Assembly: GCA_964584755.1 (NCBI GenBank) | Contig: CAZPAV010000008.1 | Span: forward strand, 1-64,000 | Origin: CAZPAV01 sp964584755 | Lineage (GTDB): Bacteria > Actinomycetota > Acidimicrobiia > Spongiisociales > UBA5794 | Length of the DNA: 64,000 nucleotides | Direction: 5' to 3' | Shown here: piece after piece, positions 61,901 to 64,000 of the stretch | Numbering within the stretch: the stretch's first letter is position 1 | Layout of the letters: each line of letters starts with the position of its first letter | Translations under genes and position numbers: made by a program | The notes under the pieces: generated by a model | Told to the model about the DNA's origin: nothing | The model's database searches: none | The model's input: the letters and a program-made list of their open reading frames with translations, nothing else

Positions 61901-63580
61901 GGTGAACGCCTTCGGGTCGCAGCAGAGCACCACGTCGACGTGGTGGAGGTCGCAGTTCACCCGCACCCGCTCCGGCGCCACGACGAGGAAGTACGACGTG
62001 GGGGCGCCCTTCTTCTCCGACCCGTACTTCGGGTTGGCACTGACGTGGATGAGCTCCTGGAGGCGCCCGAACTCGTCGCGGGCGTCGCGGGCGCGGGCGA
62101 CGTCGTCGCCGATGGCCCCGATCACCTCGGAGAGGTTCTTGCCGGTGGTGATCATCCCCCACCCTCCGATGGAGTGGAAGCGCACCGCGATCGCCCCTTC
62201 GGGGAGGAGCGACGGCGTCCGCTCCGAGACGACCGCGTAGGGATGATCGATCCCGAGGACGAAGTACGTCTCCCCGTCGGCGACGCCGCGCCCGTCTTTG
62301 CGCCGCGTGCGTCCCGTCGCGTACTCGTACGCCCCGAGGATGCCCTCGGGGCGGAAGTCCCGGGAGCCGAGCCCGTAGGAGCCGCTGAGGATCAGGGGGA
62401 CGTCCTCGGGGGCGAGCGCGGGTACCTCGGCGGCGAAGCCGGCCCGGCCCGCCTCGACGGCCTTCCCCAGGGCGGCGCGGATCTCCCGCGTCAGCGGGTT
62501 GTCCCCCGAGAGCGGCTCGTCGGTGCGCTCGAGGACGATGACCCGCCGCTTCCCGGCGAGGGCGCGCACGATGGCGGCTTCGGGGAAGGGTCGGAGCACG
62601 TTGACGTGCACCGAGCCCACCTTGGCGTCCTCGTGCTCACGAAGGTGGTCGACGGCCGCCTCGATGTTCTCGGCGGCCGAGCCGAGGGACACGAAGACGA
62701 CCTCCGCGTCGGTCGTGGCGTACTCGGACACGAGCCCGTACCGGCGTCCGGTGAGTCGGGCGAACTCCTCGTACGCCTCCTCGAGGAATCCGAGGATCGG
62801 CTCGGCGAAGTTGTCCCGCCGGGCGATGACCCCGTTCATGTAGTGCTCCTGGTTCTGCACCGGACCCAGGAGCATCGGGTTGGCGAGGTCGACCATGCGG
62901 GGGACGCGTCGCCGGGTCGGCCCGAAGAGCCGGCGCTGGGCCTCGGTGGGGCACGCGATCACGTCGTCGGGGGCACCGAGGAACTCCCGGATGAGGTCGG
63001 CCTCGTGCTTGTAGAAGGTCCGTTCGAGGTGGGAGGTGAGGAACCCGTCCTGGATGTTGATCCCGGGGGTGAGGGCGAGCTCGGTGACCCGCCGGAGGAT
63101 GAGCGCCTGGTCCGCCGCCTGCTGCGAGTCCTTCGCGAACAGCATGATCCACCCCGTGTCGAGGGCGGCGTAGATGTCGTCGTGTCCGCAGTGCACGTTG
63201 AGGGCGTGGCGGGTGAGCGCCCGGGCCGCCACCTCGAGGACCATCGTCGAGAGCTTCCCCGGCGCGTGGTAGTACTGCTCGAGGCCGTAGACGAGCCCCT
63301 GGCCCGAGGTGAAGTTGACGACGCGGTTCCCCGCCACGGAGCAGGCGATGGCGCCCCCCTGGGCGGCGTGCTCGCCTTCGGCCTCGATGGCGATCTTCGG
63401 GTTCCCGAAGACGTCGAGGACGCCCTCGGCGTAGGCGAGCTGATAGTTCTCGCCCATCTCGGTGGAGGGGGTGATCGGGTAGAACACCCCTCCTTGGGTG
63501 ATCCTCGCCTCGGTGTGGTAGGAGACGAGTTGGTTGCCGTTCGTCGTGATCCGGATTCCCGGAAAGCGGGGGCGATCCAT
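58994..63580 (-). CDS. nifJ: Pyruvate:ferredoxin (flavodoxin) oxidoreductase, single chain, enlarged
   Basis: The 1528-residue enzyme oxidises pyruvate to acetyl-CoA and reduces ferredoxin. Order: domain I (pyrimidine site, ITQGGVFYPITPSTEMGE), domain II, gamma domain (RFHSIGGWGMITTGKNL near 473), two [4Fe-4S] motifs CTQCMDCIVACP (about 785) and CKGCGECVVECG (about 913), then the thiamine domain with the proximal cluster cysteines GDGACAGCGEK (about 995), HTGCNTVYGST and GGDGGMGDIGFQNVSK (about 1227). Common PFORs have about 1170-1230 residues. The extra length lies mainly between the two ferredoxin motifs (about 128 residues apart) and after the GDGACAGCGEK motif. All key residues seem present. 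Confidence 0.93.
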   Translation of the reverse strand: MDRPRFPGIRITTNGNQLVSYHTEARITQGGVFYPITPSTEMGENYQLAYAEGVLDVFGNPKIAIEAEGEHAAQGGAIACSVAGNRVVNFTSGQGLVYGLEQYYHAPGKLSTMVLEVAARALTRHALNVHCGHDDIYAALDTGWIMLFAKDSQQAADQALILRRVTELALTPGINIQDGFLTSHLERTFYKHEADLIREFLGAPDDVIACPTEAQRRLFGPTRRRVPRMVDLANPMLLGPVQNQEHYMNGVIARRDNFAEPILGFLEEAYEEFARLTGRRYGLVSEYATTDAEVVFVSLGSAAENIEAAVDHLREHEDAKVGSVHVNVLRPFPEAAIVRALAGKRRVIVLERTDEPLSGDNPLTREIRAALGKAVEAGRAGFAAEVPALAPEDVPLILSGSYGLGSRDFRPEGILGAYEYATGRTRRKDGRGVADGETYFVLGIDHPYAVVSERTPSLLPEGAIAVRFHSIGGWGMITTGKNLSEVIGAIGDDVARARDARDEFGRLQELIHVSANPKYGSEKKGAPTSYFLVVAPERVRVNCDLHHVDVVLCCDPKAFTHTDPLAGLNPGGTFVWESEESPERVWERIPRHLREEIVDKEIRIFTLPGFRIAREATDREDLQLRMQGNAFLGAFFAVSGFLEEYGVTDERFREIVRAQYEKKFGRFGPAVVESNMRVMTQGYEQIQPVPYGDIDAPDRSAMRGSALAPCEGCTVPEVPAPPVEQPIRIPLARIDTFEAEFKGGYGYDQPATPLAAVGMMAAATGATSSKYVARREVPVWIAENCTQCMDCIVACPDTALPNTAQDIRTVLETAALAYVSDRAERRTLLAAIPGMEEHLRATMLELTNTKQTRPFAALVADELADRDDIGDVAKKQFLALFERVPFAYEKTAAIFRTKERKEPGSGGLFAIMVSDLCKGCGECVVECGDHNALVMAQETEELNADHMSGINFLRLLPDTPRAYLGRFDPDDPLASHAAQLKNHLMVRSNYEALVAGDGACAGCGEKSILHTLASVTEAYMRPLYHARADRLEAKADRLAAEGPERLRRLATTDPDGYARFRTAVAHLVMGLGGESAEDTAARIADHGEIGDEEIVAALVATMRQDAFDHRDLQAVDGRLANGMAVMAMGAHTGCNTVYGSTPPNNPHPYPWMNSLFQDGATVAWILGESFIKDHARRSVIPERLCDRLLTRDGDVLGEQEYFDLAHLTDTLMTDREVRELPKVWAVGGDGGMGDIGFQNVSKVVLQNRPNVSLLMLDTQVYSNTGGQNSDSSPMPGGGDMNQFGAATEGKLTEQKGVAEAFLGGHGSPFVAQVSMANVAQLYKAILRGLDYRGTAFFQCFTTCQPEHGVADALATVQASRARDSRAMPQFVFDPSRGESFTETLDLAGNPNPDRDWAQVKRKSDGATYAYTVAHWAATEARFRRHFRRVDGGDGLVPLEEILARLTQDDVVARRVFDPDHPAYVPDFGVSIEVEDPDGTVRTLAISRLMVLYCVERRRSWRMLQSRAGVVNVDYVAQRTALAEAGAGT

Positions 63581-63621
63581 GGAGTCTGCACTCTCCGTCT
63601 GCGGCCGGTGGGGATGCGATC

Positions 63622-63627
63622 AGGCTA
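63622..63627 (-). promoter_or_regulatory. TAGCCT, putative -10 box for the PFOR gene
   Basis: On the minus strand TAGCCT lies about 41 bases before the ATG at 63580, leaving a short leader with a GGAGAG site. Confidence 0.3.
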
Positions 63628-63697
63628 CTCCTCCTCGGATTCCCAACCGACGAATCCCGGGGCGGGCAGCGGCGAAGGAGGCCCCGGTCGCGGCCGG

Positions 63698-63703
63698 TAG
63701 GGT
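63698..63703 (+). promoter_or_regulatory. TAGGGT, putative -10 box for the indolepyruvate oxidoreductase gene
   Basis: TAGGGT lies 35 bases before the ATG at 63739, with a GGAGGG ribosome site between. Confidence 0.3.
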
Positions 63704-63738
63704 GGGCCCGGCACCGACTCGTGGACCGGAGGGTCACG

Positions 63739-64000
63739 ATGACGACACTGCAGACCCGTTTCGACCCGCGCTCGCGCTACGCCCCCGACCGGGACCGCGT
63801 GCTCCTCACCGGGATCCAGGCGCTGGTGCGCCTCCCCCTCGACCAGCACCGCCTCGACCGCGCCCGGGGCCTGCGCACGGCGACGTTCATCAGTGGGTAC
63901 GAGGGCTCCCCGCTCGGCGGGTACGACCTGCAGCTCCTGCGAGAGGCCGAGCTCCTCGCCGCCCACGACGTCCGCTTCGTGCCCGGCGTCAACGAGGAGC
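63739..64000 (+). CDS. Indolepyruvate-type ferredoxin oxidoreductase, 5' end only
   Basis: The 87 visible codons encode the N-terminus of a 2-oxoacid:ferredoxin oxidoreductase: DRVLLTGIQALVRLPLDQHRLDRARGL, TATFISGYEGSPLGGYDLQLL and FVPGVNEE. This matches the start of fused IorA-IorB proteins that act on aryl or branched 2-oxoacids. The gene continues beyond the window. It is divergent from the PFOR gene, 158 bases apart. Confidence 0.85.
   Translation, partial: MTTLQTRFDPRSRYAPDRDRVLLTGIQALVRLPLDQHRLDRARGLRTATFISGYEGSPLGGYDLQLLREAELLAAHDVRFVPGVNEE

Noticed and set aside
59201..63700. 1499-codon open frame on the plus strand
   Set aside because: Antisense to the PFOR gene with no recognisable domain.
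1..64000. tRNA, rRNA, CRISPR array, prophage or insertion sequence
   Set aside because: No cloverleaf or rRNA segments, no regularly spaced repeats, no integrase or transposase, and gaps are under about 220 bases; gene content and base composition are even.

Overview
The window is about 70% GC, densely coded and rich in GTG starts, with many genes joined by 4-base GTGA or ATGA stop/start overlaps. It carries a NucS mismatch endonuclease, two F420-type luciferase-like oxidoreductases, an Eis-like acetyltransferase, SufU and a menaquinone gene set. Together these point to an Actinomycetota (actinobacterial) chromosome, possibly an uncultured lineage such as Acidimicrobiia; the class is a guess. 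No tRNA, rRNA, CRISPR array, phage or insertion sequence was seen. Bases 1-65 are not genomic: they match an Illumina Nextera P7 adapter with errors, so the first real base is about 66.

Layout. 66-7331 (minus) is a pyruvate/2-oxoacid dehydrogenase operon: E3, a fused E1 alpha-beta, E2, a LipB-LipA fusion that makes the lipoyl cofactor of E2, and a truncated Xaa-Pro peptidase. 7480-11557 holds small hypothetical genes, an alpha/beta hydrolase, a DsbB-like and thioredoxin-like thiol pair, and a TSUP permease. 11567-14355 has an acyl-CoA dehydrogenase, a metallo-beta-lactamase-fold hydrolase and an F420-type oxidoreductase. 14384-16876 is sufC-sufS-sufU. 16908-19090 is a convergent NAD salvage pair (nicotinamidase, nicotinate phosphoribosyltransferase). 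Next come fumarase and a second suf block (sufD, Rieske ferredoxin, second sufC); sufB lies alone at 30206-31609. Between them are a family 5 uracil-DNA glycosylase, a glycosidase-like lipoprotein, a sigma-70 factor, NucS and two beta-propeller lipoproteins.

31686-37137 has a DMT transporter and a 1468-residue glutamate synthase large subunit; the gap between them looks like it encodes a small RNA of about 100 nt. 37265-42790 has mixed metabolic genes. 42787-46388 is a heterodimeric ABC exporter. 46502-51827 has a PQQ-propeller lipoprotein, a membrane EEP-fold protein with degraded catalytic motifs, an M3 peptidase and an SDR. 51866-56818 is a menaquinone block (menE divergent from menB-menA-menD). 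The right end has an LCP ligase, a RidA protein, an oversized pyruvate:ferredoxin oxidoreductase and the start of an indolepyruvate-type ferredoxin oxidoreductase.

Two themes run through the window. First, iron-sulfur and thiamine-dependent 2-oxoacid metabolism: the cell has both the lipoyl-dependent complex and ferredoxin-dependent oxidoreductases, plus the Suf machinery and lipoyl synthase they need. Second, at least thirteen genes that begin transcription units have a TAnnnT hexamer ending 6-10 bases before the start codon, the arrangement expected for leaderless transcripts. The most novel-looking items are the sRNA candidate at 32565-32679, the LipB-LipA fusion, the scattered suf genes with an operator-like repeat at sufB, and the enlarged PFOR.
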